Source: Leptospirillum ferrooxidans C2-3 (lineage in GTDB: Bacteria; Nitrospirota; Leptospirillia; Leptospirillales; Leptospirillaceae). From it: a DNA stretch of 64,000 bases. The stretch spans positions 1,829,486 through 1,893,485 of the forward strand of contig NC_017094.1 in NCBI RefSeq assembly GCF_000284315.1, in the 5' to 3' direction. Shown piece after piece: positions 36,069-45,363 of this stretch; position 1 is the stretch's first letter; every line of letters starts with the position of its first letter. The position numbers and the translations under genes are program-made. The notes under the pieces are model-generated. The model worked only from the letters and a program-made list of their open reading frames with translations. It was not told where the DNA came from and did not search any database.

Positions 36069-37067
36069 TCACGTGCGGGGGAGTTTTAGAGATAAGGCCT
36101 TGGCCTGTGACAACTGTTCAGGAGACATTTTTCTGGAAAGATAGACCATTTCCCTTCGGACAACCATCCAGGTTTTGGAATGTGGTTTCGAAGCATTGAA
36201 AACTCGCGAAAGCCATGCATAGGCCCTGATTCGATCCTTGGGCACTCCTTGCCCCTGTGCGTAACAGATGCCAAGACCGTAGGCCGCGACAACAGAGCCG
36301 AGAGCAGCGGACTTTTTATACCAGAAAACCGCTTTGGAGAAATCTCTGGGAACACCCTGTCCATATTTATAGAGCGAGCCAAGCATCGCCATCGCCTGGG
36401 GATCATTGCGGGAAACCGCTACATCGAACCATTTTCTTGCTCTGGAAAAATCCTTACGGCCCAAAAGCCCGTTCTCGTAGATGACACCCAGATCTGTTGC
36501 CGCACCGGCATCTCCGCCTGCCGCAGCTTTCCGATACCAGCTGATCGCTTCGGGAATGTCTTTTGAAACACCAAGACCTGAAGCATAGAGCGTTCCCATC
36601 CAGCTTTCCCCGTTGACAAAACCCTGGATCGCCGATTTATGGAACCATTCCTTGGCGATCAAATAATTTGCAGGAACCCCTTCCCCATAGAAATACGCAG
36701 CGCCAACATCGGTCTCGGCATCGGGATTTCCCTTTTTTGCCGCGGCAAGATACCACTTGAACGATTTGACCGGATCTTTCAGGCCGCTCTTCCCTCTCAA
36801 GTAGTAATCCCCCAAAACGATTTCGGACCAGAGATCGCCCGTCCGGGCAAGATGCCTTAACCGGGAAAAGGCTCGATGATCACCTTTTTCCGCTTTCCGT
36901 CCAAGAAGAATGGCTTCTTTTTTTGTCAGTGCGGAAGAAACATGAGGAAAAAGCAAAAGGGAAGAGAAGGACACGAGGGCCAGAAGAAGCCCTCCCGTCC
37001 TTGTTTTAAGGAACAGCTCCAGCTTTTCAGGAGAAGTTGTCATGATCCTGTCAATATTGTCAGTCAT
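36069..37067 (-). CDS. Sel1-repeat protein, exported
   Basis: A 332-residue protein with an N-terminal signal segment (about residues 25-46, hydrophobic, ending VSSALT) followed by about six Sel1-like repeats of 36 residues, each with the pattern A-x-LG-x-x-Y-x-x-G-x-GV-x-K-D. Such repeats build a curved protein-binding scaffold. The periplasmic partner is unknown. It starts 4 nt after the alcohol dehydrogenase stop, so the two genes are co-transcribed. Confidence 0.88.
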   Translation of the reverse strand: MTDNIDRIMTTSPEKLELFLKTRTGGLLLALVSFSSLLLFPHVSSALTKKEAILLGRKAEKGDHRAFSRLRHLARTGDLWSEIVLGDYYLRGKSGLKDPVKSFKWYLAAAKKGNPDAETDVGAAYFYGEGVPANYLIAKEWFHKSAIQGFVNGESWMGTLYASGLGVSKDIPEAISWYRKAAAGGDAGAATDLGVIYENGLLGRKDFSRARKWFDVAVSRNDPQAMAMLGSLYKYGQGVPRDFSKAVFWYKKSAALGSVVAAYGLGICYAQGQGVPKDRIRAYAWLSRVFNASKPHSKTWMVVRREMVYLSRKMSPEQLSQAKALSLKLPRT

Positions 37068-37070
37068 TCC

Positions 37071-38114
37071 TCAATCCAGAGATCTCATATCGATAACAAA
37101 GCGGTAGCGGACATCTCCGGAGAGGGTCCTCTCATAAGCTTTGTTCACTTCGGAGGGGGAAATAACCTCGACATCGGCACCTATCCCCTCCCGTCCGCAG
37201 AAATCCAGAAGTTCCTGCGTTTCAGGAAGTCCACCGATCAGGGAAGCCGTCAGGTTTCGTCTTCTGCCAATCAGACTGAAGGCGTGAACAGATAACGGAG
37301 CTTCGGGAACACCAACAAGGACCATCGCCCCATCGCGTTTCAAGAGTCCGAGATAAAGGTTCGGATCATGGGGCGCCGAAATCGTATCGATCATCACATC
37401 AAGGGTTTCTGAAAGGCGTGCCATGCCACCTGAATCATTTGTCCTGACAAACCCGGTCGCTCCTAGCACCCTGCTGTCAGCTTCCTTATTGGGAGAATGG
37501 GAAAGGACCGTGACATCCGCCCCCATTCTGGAAGCAAGCTTCACAGCCATATGCCCCAACCCCCCAAGACCCATGACTCCGACACGGCTTCCTTTTCCGA
37601 CCTTGAACCTTCGAAGGGGTGAATAGGTCGTGATGCCCGCGCAGAGAAGCGGCGCAACCCTTTCAAGGGGAAGGTTCCGGGGAATTTCAAGAGCATAGTC
37701 TTCCCGGATCACTATCTTTCGGGAATATCCCCCTTGGGTCATATTCCCGTCCCTGTCCTTTGAGTTGTAGGTCCAGACCAGACCACCCGTACAATATTGC
37801 TGCAACCCTTCCCTGCAGGATTCACATGTTCCGCAGGAATCGACAAAACACCCGATGCCGACGGCATCCCCGACAGCAAAACGCTTCGCCTGCGAGCCAC
37901 CCTTTAAAACACGACCCACGATTTCATGTCCGGGAACAAGAGGAAATGTTGCCCCACCCCATTCGTTTTTCACCTGATGGATATCAGAATGGCAAATTCC
38001 GCAATACAGGATTTCCACTAAAATATCATTGGGGGCGAGCTCTCTTCTGGAGAATGAAAAAGGCTCCAGGGGCCCTCCCGCCTTCATTGCCGCATAACCT
38101 TTCGTTTCGATCAT
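37071..38114 (-). CDS. Zinc-dependent alcohol dehydrogenase (CAD/YahK type)
   Basis: A 347-residue medium-chain dehydrogenase. Catalytic zinc ligands show in YCGICHSD and PGHEIVG, the structural zinc in CGTCESCREGLQQYC, and the cofactor fold in GLGGLGHMAVK. The family usually reduces aldehydes with NADPH. ATG 38114 with GAGAGGAA upstream is preferred to the frame start at 38177. Substrate not predictable from sequence. Confidence 0.92.
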   Translation of the reverse strand: MIETKGYAAMKAGGPLEPFSFSRRELAPNDILVEILYCGICHSDIHQVKNEWGGATFPLVPGHEIVGRVLKGGSQAKRFAVGDAVGIGCFVDSCGTCESCREGLQQYCTGGLVWTYNSKDRDGNMTQGGYSRKIVIREDYALEIPRNLPLERVAPLLCAGITTYSPLRRFKVGKGSRVGVMGLGGLGHMAVKLASRMGADVTVLSHSPNKEADSRVLGATGFVRTNDSGGMARLSETLDVMIDTISAPHDPNLYLGLLKRDGAMVLVGVPEAPLSVHAFSLIGRRRNLTASLIGGLPETQELLDFCGREGIGADVEVISPSEVNKAYERTLSGDVRYRFVIDMRSLD

Positions 38115-38295
38115 CTTCGAGTTCCTCTCTTTGAAAATCCGCCATCGTCTATATTTATCGGCATGATTTTCCCCCAAAAAACACTATGAGGTCAAACCGT
38201 AAAAGGCCATTGAACGATAGGGAGGAAGATTGATCCGGGGTGGATCGGGACTCAAAAATCCGGAAACAGGATCAAAAAAGAATGGCTGAAGGGAA

Positions 38296-38325
38296 ACCCG
38301 GAAGGAAAGACGGTCCCTTCCGGGT
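38296..38325. repeat. Perfect 10-bp hairpin after sat
   Basis: Arms ACCCGGAAGG (38296-38305) and CCTTCCGGGT (38316-38325) with a 10-nt loop, 18 nt past the sat stop. It has no T tract on either strand, so it may be a weak terminator or a 3'-end stabiliser for the apr-sat mRNA. Confidence 0.6.
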
Positions 38326-38342
38326 CATCAAAAGGAAAGAGG

Positions 38343-39515
38343 TCATGAAACAGGAGTTGCCACTTTTGAATAATGGTTGATCAGGATTTTGGCCACTTCC
38401 GGTCGTGTCATCTCCGGAGGGGGCGCCATGCCTTCGCGAAGCATCTTTCGAACCTGGGTTCCCGAAAGGAGTATCCTTGAATCTTCAGGGTGCCCACAGG
38501 TCTTGTGGGAGGCCATTGCCTCGCAGGAGCGGCAGTAATAGGCTGTATCAAAAAAGATCGGAACAATTCCCAGATCGTCGTAATCAAACTCCTTCAGCAG
38601 GTCATGGGCCTCAAAAGGACCATAGTATGAACCGACACCCGCATGATCCCGGCCAACAATAAAGTGAGTGCATCCATAGTTTTTGCGGATCAGGGCGTGA
38701 AAGAGAGCTTCCCTGGGTCCGGCATAACGCATCGAACCGGGGAAAACACCAAGGACAACCCGGTTGGAAGGGTAATATCGGGAGAGGAGGGCCTCGTAAC
38801 AATCCATTCTCACAGAGGCCGGGACATCATCTTCCTTTGTCTCCCCCACCAGAGGGTGGACAAGAAGCCCGTCGACCAGCTCAAGTGCACATTTTTGGAT
38901 ATATTCATGAGCCCTGTGGATGGGATTTCTGGTCTGAAAACCCACAACAGTGGACCAGCTGTGGTGATTAAACAAATTTCTGGTTTCGGTTGGGGTCATT
39001 CGTCTGTTTGAAAAAACCCCTCCGGACAGATTCTCGACCACACGAACCTTGCCGCCAACGGCGAATGGAGAGACGGACAAAAGATAATGGACACCAGGAT
39101 GGGCAGAATCTGTTGTGCGATAAACCTCCCGAGCCTCCTTTTGCACATCCCTTCTGAATACATCGCTGACGTTAAGGGCTGCCAAAATTTTTCCATTCTC
39201 ATCCTTCAGTGCGACAAGATCCCCTTTTTTAAAGGTTTTTGCCAATTCTTCCGCCACGGGCAAAACAACAGGAAGCGGAAAGAGAAGGCCATTCGGGAGT
39301 CTCATGCGTTCAACAACCGAGGTCCAGGCGGCTTCATCCATAAATCCGTCGAGGGGGGAGAGTCCGCCCTCGGAGAGCAAGATGAGGTCGGAAATTTCCC
39401 GTGGATCAAGTGTCACTGATGGAGCCTTTTTCAGCTCCCGTTGAAGAGAGTCTCTTTCCTGGGAATCCACGGAATTGATCACAAGAGATCCGCCGTGAGG
39501 CACAGACAACGTCAT
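38343..39515 (-). CDS. sat: Sulfate adenylyltransferase (ATP sulfurylase)
   Basis: Converts sulfate and ATP to adenosine 5'-phosphosulfate, or the reverse. The homomeric, dissimilatory-type enzyme has 390 residues, with the substrate motif FQTRNPIHRAHEY and GRDHAGVGSYYG. A CxxC...C cluster near residue 320 (CRSCEAMASHKTCGH) is a typical zinc site. It lies downstream of aprA-aprB on the same strand, forming an APS module. Confidence 0.96.
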   Translation of the reverse strand: MTLSVPHGGSLVINSVDSQERDSLQRELKKAPSVTLDPREISDLILLSEGGLSPLDGFMDEAAWTSVVERMRLPNGLLFPLPVVLPVAEELAKTFKKGDLVALKDENGKILAALNVSDVFRRDVQKEAREVYRTTDSAHPGVHYLLSVSPFAVGGKVRVVENLSGGVFSNRRMTPTETRNLFNHHSWSTVVGFQTRNPIHRAHEYIQKCALELVDGLLVHPLVGETKEDDVPASVRMDCYEALLSRYYPSNRVVLGVFPGSMRYAGPREALFHALIRKNYGCTHFIVGRDHAGVGSYYGPFEAHDLLKEFDYDDLGIVPIFFDTAYYCRSCEAMASHKTCGHPEDSRILLSGTQVRKMLREGMAPPPEMTRPEVAKILINHYSKVATPVS

Positions 39516-39591
39516 TTTTTTCCTTTCAGATAAAAGATTTCAATCATCAAGAAGAGCTATGTCCAAAGAAACAATGGAACCTCACAAGCAA

Positions 39592-39945
39592 TCAGGCTCC
39601 CCCCATTTCGGCAATCAGATCATCCGGAACACGGGTTGGAGCGTCAAAGAACTCCGGTTCCCTGTTGACCGTTTCAAGAGTCCATCGTATGGTCTCCCTC
39701 CTCACTTTCGGCATCAGACGGGCATTCTCCGCTGCGACAGAATAGGGCAGGACCACTTCAACCGCCCCAACCGGACAGGGCTTGACGCAAGCATAGCAGT
39801 CCCAGCAATCGGCCTGAACACGCATGAAAGCTTTCTGATCGTCCTTCCGGATCCCGATCAGATCCCCGGGACAAGCCATGACACATCTGGCTTCTGGCAA
39901 TTTAACACACCCATGACAAACATTGAGATCAATGCGAATTCCCAT
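39592..39945 (-). CDS. aprB: Adenylylsulfate reductase beta subunit
   Basis: A ferredoxin-like subunit with two [4Fe-4S] clusters that passes electrons to AprA. Ligand runs are CHGCVKLPEARCVMACPG (first cluster) and CWDCYACVKPCP (second). At 117 residues it is shorter than many dissimilatory AprB proteins, which carry a longer C-terminal tail around AprA. ATG 39945 has AAGGAGG upstream and overlaps the aprA 3' end by 17 nt. Confidence 0.94.
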   Translation of the reverse strand: MGIRIDLNVCHGCVKLPEARCVMACPGDLIGIRKDDQKAFMRVQADCWDCYACVKPCPVGAVEVVLPYSVAAENARLMPKVRRETIRWTLETVNREPEFFDAPTRVPDDLIAEMGGA

Positions 39946-41680
39946 GATGGAAAACCTCCTTATCCTCTAGATGACCATTTCTGACACTCTCTCCTCCGTC
40001 AAGGGGTCTCAGGATGATCTTCAATTCTCCCGTCCGGAGATCCCTAACGGAATTGACAAAAACGGACCAGTTCAACGGATCTGTCTCTGGAAAATCCGTA
40101 CGGCTCTGGAAGCCTGGCCATCGACTTTCCTTTCTGGCCCGAAGATGGGAGACGAGAACTAGTGAAACATCGATCCGGTCGACAACCTCATGGGCATTCA
40201 TCAGTTCATGAAGATCCCTGGCTTTCATGCGGGGAAGGTCCGACGAAATTCGCTGAAGGTAGTTGTCCGCCATGGCAAGACCAGCCTCATTCATTTTATA
40301 GGCGGTCCTTATTCCGCCGGCATATTCGTCCATGACTTTCTGCATGCGCTCCTCGAGCTCTTCTGGAGAATATTCCCCGCTCGCGTTCTCCAAATAAGAG
40401 AACACACGTGTTTCTTCCTCGTTCACCTGGGCAAGGTCAAGGTCCGCCATACTGGACTGTTCGCTCCGTATCTCTGAAATGGCCGTAAGGGCTGCAATTT
40501 TCCCTTCGGCAAAGCACCCGGAAACAAATTTATAGGGAGCTCCCCCTGCCACATCTCCCGCGGCAAAAAGGTTGGGAAGAGTTGTCCGTCTCCCGGCATC
40601 GACCCAATAACCTGCCTGACAATGACCGCCAACAACGTAAGGTTCGGTTCCACAAATCTCGATCGGGTCACGTCCCGGATCGATATCTGCCGAAGCCCAG
40701 TAAAGAACGGTATTGGGATACATATCCAGGTAGGCTTCCTTGAGCTTTTTTACCCGATCGGCGGAAAGATGCCTGGTATCCATAAAGCATGGCCCCCGGC
40801 CCTCCTCGATCTCTTTCATCGGAGCCGCAAGCCGGATCGGAGTCGGAGCACCCTCTCCTCCCCACTCTGACCACCTGAGCTTCATGAACTCTTCCCCAAC
40901 GGCATTGACCTGTGGGGCACCAAATCCAAGCGCCAGCGTCCCGGTTGGCGCCAGTGTCTCCTTCGTCCTCAGAGCGATAAAACGATGCTCGAAGCTTGTC
41001 ATCTCGGCACCGGCCCTGATCCCGATCGCATATCCGGCACCGGTGTTGAAGGGGGAATACCACATCTTGTGGCGAGCGGCTCCTTCATTATTGGGGCGAT
41101 AAAGCCCAGATGCCCCGCCGGTGGCAACAATCGTCTTTTTGGCCTTTGCTATATAGAACTCACCGTCCCGAACTCCGAATCCCATGGCGCCGGTCACAGC
41201 CCCATCCTGTAACATGAGGTTCGTGACCACAACACGATTCAGAACCGTCACCCCGGACTCAATCACCTTTCTGGCCAGAATGGACTTGAGTGACTCTCCA
41301 TGAATCTTGATGTTCCATCGGCCACGCGGTGAATACTGGCCATTTTCACCCTTCACGATGGGCAGGCCCATCTGCTCAAGCTCCCTGACAACTTCGGAGA
41401 AAAGTTCCGCCTGGGTTCTCACGAGGTCTTCCCTCAAAATTCCCATGGAGTCGAAACGAACATAATCCACAAAAGAATCGACCGTTTCACCTGGATTGAT
41501 ATAGGCATTGATGGCGTTCATTCCTCCGGCAAGACAACCGGAGCGATCGATATGGGCTTTCTCAAGAATAAGAACCCTGATATCGGGAGACGCCCGTCTT
41601 GCACTGATGGCCGCAAAGCAACCGGCCGTCCCCCCGCCAATGATCAAAAGGTCTGTCTCGTGAATTTGACGCTTGACCAT
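39929..41680 (-). CDS. aprA: Adenylylsulfate reductase alpha subunit
   Basis: Flavoprotein that interconverts APS and sulfite plus AMP. At 583 residues it has the FAD fold LLIIGGGTAGCFAAISAR, CLAGGMNAINAYINPGET, GRWNIKIHGES, and the segment VVGGHCQAGYWVDAGRRTT. It is somewhat shorter than the AprA of classical sulfate reducers. GGAGGAG precedes the ATG. A consensus promoter lies about 55 nt upstream. Confidence 0.95.
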   Translation of the reverse strand: MVKRQIHETDLLIIGGGTAGCFAAISARRASPDIRVLILEKAHIDRSGCLAGGMNAINAYINPGETVDSFVDYVRFDSMGILREDLVRTQAELFSEVVRELEQMGLPIVKGENGQYSPRGRWNIKIHGESLKSILARKVIESGVTVLNRVVVTNLMLQDGAVTGAMGFGVRDGEFYIAKAKKTIVATGGASGLYRPNNEGAARHKMWYSPFNTGAGYAIGIRAGAEMTSFEHRFIALRTKETLAPTGTLALGFGAPQVNAVGEEFMKLRWSEWGGEGAPTPIRLAAPMKEIEEGRGPCFMDTRHLSADRVKKLKEAYLDMYPNTVLYWASADIDPGRDPIEICGTEPYVVGGHCQAGYWVDAGRRTTLPNLFAAGDVAGGAPYKFVSGCFAEGKIAALTAISEIRSEQSSMADLDLAQVNEEETRVFSYLENASGEYSPEELEERMQKVMDEYAGGIRTAYKMNEAGLAMADNYLQRISSDLPRMKARDLHELMNAHEVVDRIDVSLVLVSHLRARKESRWPGFQSRTDFPETDPLNWSVFVNSVRDLRTGELKIILRPLDGGESVRNGHLEDKEVFHHGNSH

Positions 41681-41715
41681 TTCTCCTCCAAAAGAAATCA
41701 GTTTAATATTTTATT

Positions 41716-41732
41716 GTTACTAACCTAATAAC
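41716..41732. promoter_or_regulatory. Imperfect palindrome at the apr transcription start
   Basis: GTTACTAACCTAATAAC is an imperfect palindrome directly downstream of the aprA -10 box. On the minus strand it contains TTAGGTTAG, which resembles a half site of iron-dependent DtxR/IdeR-type repressors. A single half site is weak evidence. Confidence 0.35.
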
Positions 41733-41733
41733 T

Positions 41734-41762
41734 ACTATAAACATAAATAGGAGTTCTGTCAA
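41734..41762 (-). promoter_or_regulatory. Promoter of aprA-aprB-sat
   Basis: The minus strand shows TTGACA (41762-41757), a 17-nt spacer and TATAGT (41739-41734). A near-perfect sigma-70 promoter in an AT-rich stretch. Confidence 0.8.
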
Positions 41763-42021
41763 ATACCCTATTCATCACTCCTCATGGACTCCATATGGCA
41801 AAAAAGACGGAGGTGGAAGTGATCATCTCACAACAAAACGCTTGAGACAGGGCCGTTTCACAAGAGAAATGAAGCGCTCAATGGGCTAAAAGAAACCACT
41901 GAAAACTTGTCCTCTGGGGGGAAAGCGGAAGGGTTATCGGAGATCTTGGCCGGAGACTGGGGAGAGGGAGAAAAATGCAAGGTTCAAATAAAATAAAGAG
42001 AAACTCCAAAAAATCCTGGGG
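41763..42021. other. Intergenic region between apr promoter and sua5
   Basis: No gene seen. It lies beyond the sua5 stop and should hold its terminator, but no stem with a T tract is evident. Confidence 0.45.
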
Positions 42022-43020
42022 CTACTCCAAAACCATGGGAAAGACATGAGCGGCACGGAGAACCCGGTCATTCACCGCCATCCATTCGGCTTCATCGGGA
42101 AGCGATTCAATCAAAATACAGTCAAAGGCTCCCCGATCAAGACGATGAAGCGTCGAATAGAGTTCACGCCCATATTCGACCGGACTTGATGGCATAAAAA
42201 TGGTCGTTGTCTTGTGAATTTCGAAATCCTTCCCATCGTCTCCGAGTTTCAGAACGGCCACCTTTCTTCCCTGTGAAACCATTTCAAGAACACGACGGGA
42301 CAATGCATCCTGGTGAAGAACTTCAAGGGAAGTGACGGGAGAATAATGTGAAGCCAGCATTCCTGGAGCGCGCACCTTGTGCTCCCCTGAATTCACAAGA
42401 ATTGGCTGGCCGAGCGTGTCCTCGAGCTCCGGAATCGATAGGCCTCCGGGACGCAACAGCACAGCTTGACCGTCAAGAAAGCTGAGGATGGTCGATTCCA
42501 CCCCGACACGGCAAGGTCCCCCATCAAGGACCATTCCCACTTTCGAACCAAGTCCTTCCCTCACATGCTGGGCCGTTGTTGGGCTCACCCGACCAAACAT
42601 GTTGGCCGAAGGTCCCACAATTCCGCCACCAAATGCCTGAAGCAGAGCGGTCGCGACCGGATGATCCGGGATACGAACCGCCACCGTGTCCTGACCACCC
42701 GTAACCTCTTTCGGGACCTCCCTTCGCCGGGGCAGAATCAATGTCAAGGGACCCGGCCAGAAACGGGCTGACAATCTCCATACGACGCGGGGAATGTTCT
42801 CCGCCCACAAATCCAGTTGTGTCACATCAGCAATATGAACAATCAGTGGATGATCCGAAGGCCGCCCCTTGATCGTGAACACTTTTTGTATCGCCAGAGG
42901 ATTCGACGCATCCGCTCCAAGCCCATAGACCGTCTCCGTCGGAAAAGCGACCGTCTCCCCTGCTTTCAGGAGAGCCGCTCCTGCACGAATATCGTTTTCC
43001 ATTTTTGAATCGAAGATCAT
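42022..43020 (-). CDS. Threonylcarbamoyl-AMP synthase, long Sua5 form
   Basis: Makes threonylcarbamoyl-AMP for the t6A37 modification of ANN-decoding tRNAs. About 332 residues: the YrdC-like domain (about 1-200) with FPTETVYGLGADASN and KGRPSDHPLIVHI, followed by a Sua5 C-terminal domain (about 230-330; APGMLASHYSP). ATG 43020 with AGGGAGG upstream is preferred to the longer frame beginning at 43092. Confidence 0.93.
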   Translation of the reverse strand: MIFDSKMENDIRAGAALLKAGETVAFPTETVYGLGADASNPLAIQKVFTIKGRPSDHPLIVHIADVTQLDLWAENIPRVVWRLSARFWPGPLTLILPRRREVPKEVTGGQDTVAVRIPDHPVATALLQAFGGGIVGPSANMFGRVSPTTAQHVREGLGSKVGMVLDGGPCRVGVESTILSFLDGQAVLLRPGGLSIPELEDTLGQPILVNSGEHKVRAPGMLASHYSPVTSLEVLHQDALSRRVLEMVSQGRKVAVLKLGDDGKDFEIHKTTTIFMPSSPVEYGRELYSTLHRLDRGAFDCILIESLPDEAEWMAVNDRVLRAAHVFPMVLE

Positions 43021-43157
43021 GCTCCAGCCTCCCTGCAACCCTGCACTCTTTTTCCTGGCCGATCTGACTTCATCCGATACAGGCCCACACAAGCGGTGGG
43101 GAGTCCCGCGCGAGAGGGCAGCAAACCTCTAGCATCCGCCCTTTCTCCATCAAAAGG

Positions 43158-44441
43158 CTATACACCTTCAAATGGACGGATCCCCAGCTTTTTCATTTTC
43201 CGCCACAAGGTTGTCCGGCTCATTCCCATCAACTCGGAAGCTTTTGCAATCTCTCCCCCAGATGATCTGAGAGACCCAACGATCAGTTCCCTCTCGATTG
43301 CCAGATCCTCCCATTTGTCGGGACATTGGGATCCTGATAAATCGATCTGGAGGGATTTGAGTTCCTCCCTGATCCAGTCCATTGGCACTTTTTCCTGAGG
43401 CAAGAATGTGGCCAAAAGACAATCCAGAAAGGAAAAGAGCTCCCTGATGTTTCCAGGCCATGAATAGGATTGCAACACCCTGATTCCCTCCTTTGAGAGA
43501 ATGGGCGGCTGGCTCTTGTTTTCCTCCTGCCATTTTCTCCATTTCCATTCGATCAGGGAAGGGATCTCCCCAAGCTGATCCCGAAGTGAGGGGATGCGAA
43601 TGGTTTTCCCCCTGATCCGGTAGAAAAAGTCCGGTCTTAATCGACCATTCGACAAGAGGGAGGAAAGGGGTTCATTGGTGGCTACCAGGATCCTCGCATC
43701 AATGGATATTTCAGTCGACGAACCAAGCGGTTGCAATGTCTTGCGGTCGAGGAACCTCAATAGTTTCATCTGGATCTCAAGCGACATATTCTGAAGCTCA
43801 TCGATGAAAAGAGTTCCCTTGTCTGATAATTCCAGCCGGCCCTTCTGATCTCCTGTCGCCCCCGTAAAAGTTCCTTTTCTATGGCCAAAAAGAAGGGCAT
43901 CGGCGATTTCGCTGGAAAAATGTGTCGCATCCAGAACAATAAATGGCCCCTTTTTGCGAGGGCTGTTTTCATGGATCATCCGGGCAAGGAACTCCTTGCC
44001 CGTTCCCGTCTCTCCCTCAAGAATCAGCGGAAGGGATGTCTGAGCAAATATTTCTGAGCCATCCCGGGCGGGAACACCCAAAAAAGATGCCGATGGAGAT
44101 GATGAGTTCTGAAAACCAAGATTGCCTTCTCCGGAAAGGAGCCCGGTTTGAGAAATTTTGCTGCTCGCATTCACCAGGCTGAGCCTTGCCGAGTCAGATC
44201 CCTTTCGGGATGAACTCCCGCCTATCATCATACCAAATCCCTCCCCGTCAGAGATGTTTTGCCCTTTTGAAGGACTTACCCTGTCGAATCGGGCAAAGGA
44301 AGAGAGGGCACACCCACCCTCGGATGAATCCTTCCAACCATCAACATCCGGACAATCCGGAACGAACGGACCCGCGGAATCCTCCCTACCACCTGCCTGT
44401 CTGGCTGACATCGCATTTCTAAAATCGTTTGGATATTTCAT
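43158..44441 (-). CDS. Sigma-54-dependent transcriptional activator
   Basis: About 427 residues. A poorly conserved, Ser-rich N-terminal region (about 1-115) has no response-regulator, PAS or GAF pattern I can see. The AAA+ domain follows, with Walker A GETGTGKE, the sigma-54 contact loop reading GTFTGA instead of GAFTGA, Walker B GTLFIDEL, and arginine finger region RPDFFYRI. A Fis-type helix-turn-helix ends the protein (KASELMGMSRTTLWRKMKKLG). ATG 44441 with GAAGGG upstream is preferred to the ATG at 44519. Target genes unknown. Confidence 0.88.
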   Translation of the reverse strand: MKYPNDFRNAMSARQAGGREDSAGPFVPDCPDVDGWKDSSEGGCALSSFARFDRVSPSKGQNISDGEGFGMMIGGSSSRKGSDSARLSLVNASSKISQTGLLSGEGNLGFQNSSSPSASFLGVPARDGSEIFAQTSLPLILEGETGTGKEFLARMIHENSPRKKGPFIVLDATHFSSEIADALLFGHRKGTFTGATGDQKGRLELSDKGTLFIDELQNMSLEIQMKLLRFLDRKTLQPLGSSTEISIDARILVATNEPLSSLLSNGRLRPDFFYRIRGKTIRIPSLRDQLGEIPSLIEWKWRKWQEENKSQPPILSKEGIRVLQSYSWPGNIRELFSFLDCLLATFLPQEKVPMDWIREELKSLQIDLSGSQCPDKWEDLAIERELIVGSLRSSGGEIAKASELMGMSRTTLWRKMKKLGIRPFEGV

Positions 44442-44600
44442 CGGTATGCCCTTCAACTGAATGCAATGCGTTGTTTTCCGATTCATCATGAAGCCGTTCA
44501 AGCCGGTTTCACTATCCATGTCTGCCGGAAAGGGTTGTGGCCAAACCGATGGCCAAAAGAAATTTCATTCGCCAGATCAACGAGACCATTTCCCCATGAC

Positions 44601-45314
44601 TCAAAAAAACTCCATGGCCGAGCCATCCGACAATCGGGTGGCCAGATCAACAAGACCAGGCGGGTAATCGAGCCGGCCGGAGACTTCACAAACGGGTAAA
44701 TGGGCAACCTCTATGACATCCCTTCCAAGCCAGCGGGAGAGAAAATCGGCATTTCTCATACTGGGATCAATGTCAGGGGCCACTTGATTGAGCACCACGC
44801 CGGCCAGGGCAAGACCCCGATGGGCGATGGCCTCTGCGGTGGATATTGTCTGATGGATCGCACCGAGGCGGTCCGACGTCACCAAAAGAACCGGGAGCCC
44901 CAATGCCAGAGCAAGATCTGAGTTCAATCCATCCTTGGCCATTGGAGAGCAGAATCCTCCCGCCCCTTCCACGAGCAGAAAATCACCGGCATCAACGCCA
45001 TCGTGACAAGCTTCGATCATATCTTGAAGGCAAATATCGACACCTTGAAGAAATGCAGCCCGAGCCGGAGACAGAGGCGGCTTAAGGCAATAGCGGCAGA
45101 TGCGCGAAAGCGGCTCGACACCACCCGAAGCCTTATAGTAGGCCAATCCATCGGATCCAACCAATCCATCGATCGATTCAATGCAACCGGATTCCACGGG
45201 TTTTCGGGGACGAACCCTCACTCCCTGACGGGAAAGCAATTCGCACAACATCACCCCAATCGCAGTCTTCCCGACCCCTGTATCCGTTCCGGTGATCATT
45301 ACGCCATGTCCCAC
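44601..45314 (-). CDS. bioD: Dethiobiotin synthetase
   Basis: Closes the ureido ring of dethiobiotin from DAPA, CO2 and ATP. The P-loop is MITGTDTGVGKTAIG, followed by the motif KPVESGC and the later VEGAGGF. GTG 45314 is chosen because AGGAGG precedes it and the resulting N-terminus MGHGVMITGTD has the family spacing; the longer frame starts at 45362. It directly follows a short-form ilvD; no other biotin gene is in the window. Confidence 0.92.
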   Translation of the reverse strand: MGHGVMITGTDTGVGKTAIGVMLCELLSRQGVRVRPRKPVESGCIESIDGLVGSDGLAYYKASGGVEPLSRICRYCLKPPLSPARAAFLQGVDICLQDMIEACHDGVDAGDFLLVEGAGGFCSPMAKDGLNSDLALALGLPVLLVTSDRLGAIHQTISTAEAIAHRGLALAGVVLNQVAPDIDPSMRNADFLSRWLGRDVIEVAHLPVCEVSGRLDYPPGLVDLATRLSDGSAMEFF

Positions 45315-45363
45315 CCAACCTCCTGAACATTGAAAATGGATATCCCGTTCTCCTGAAATCACT

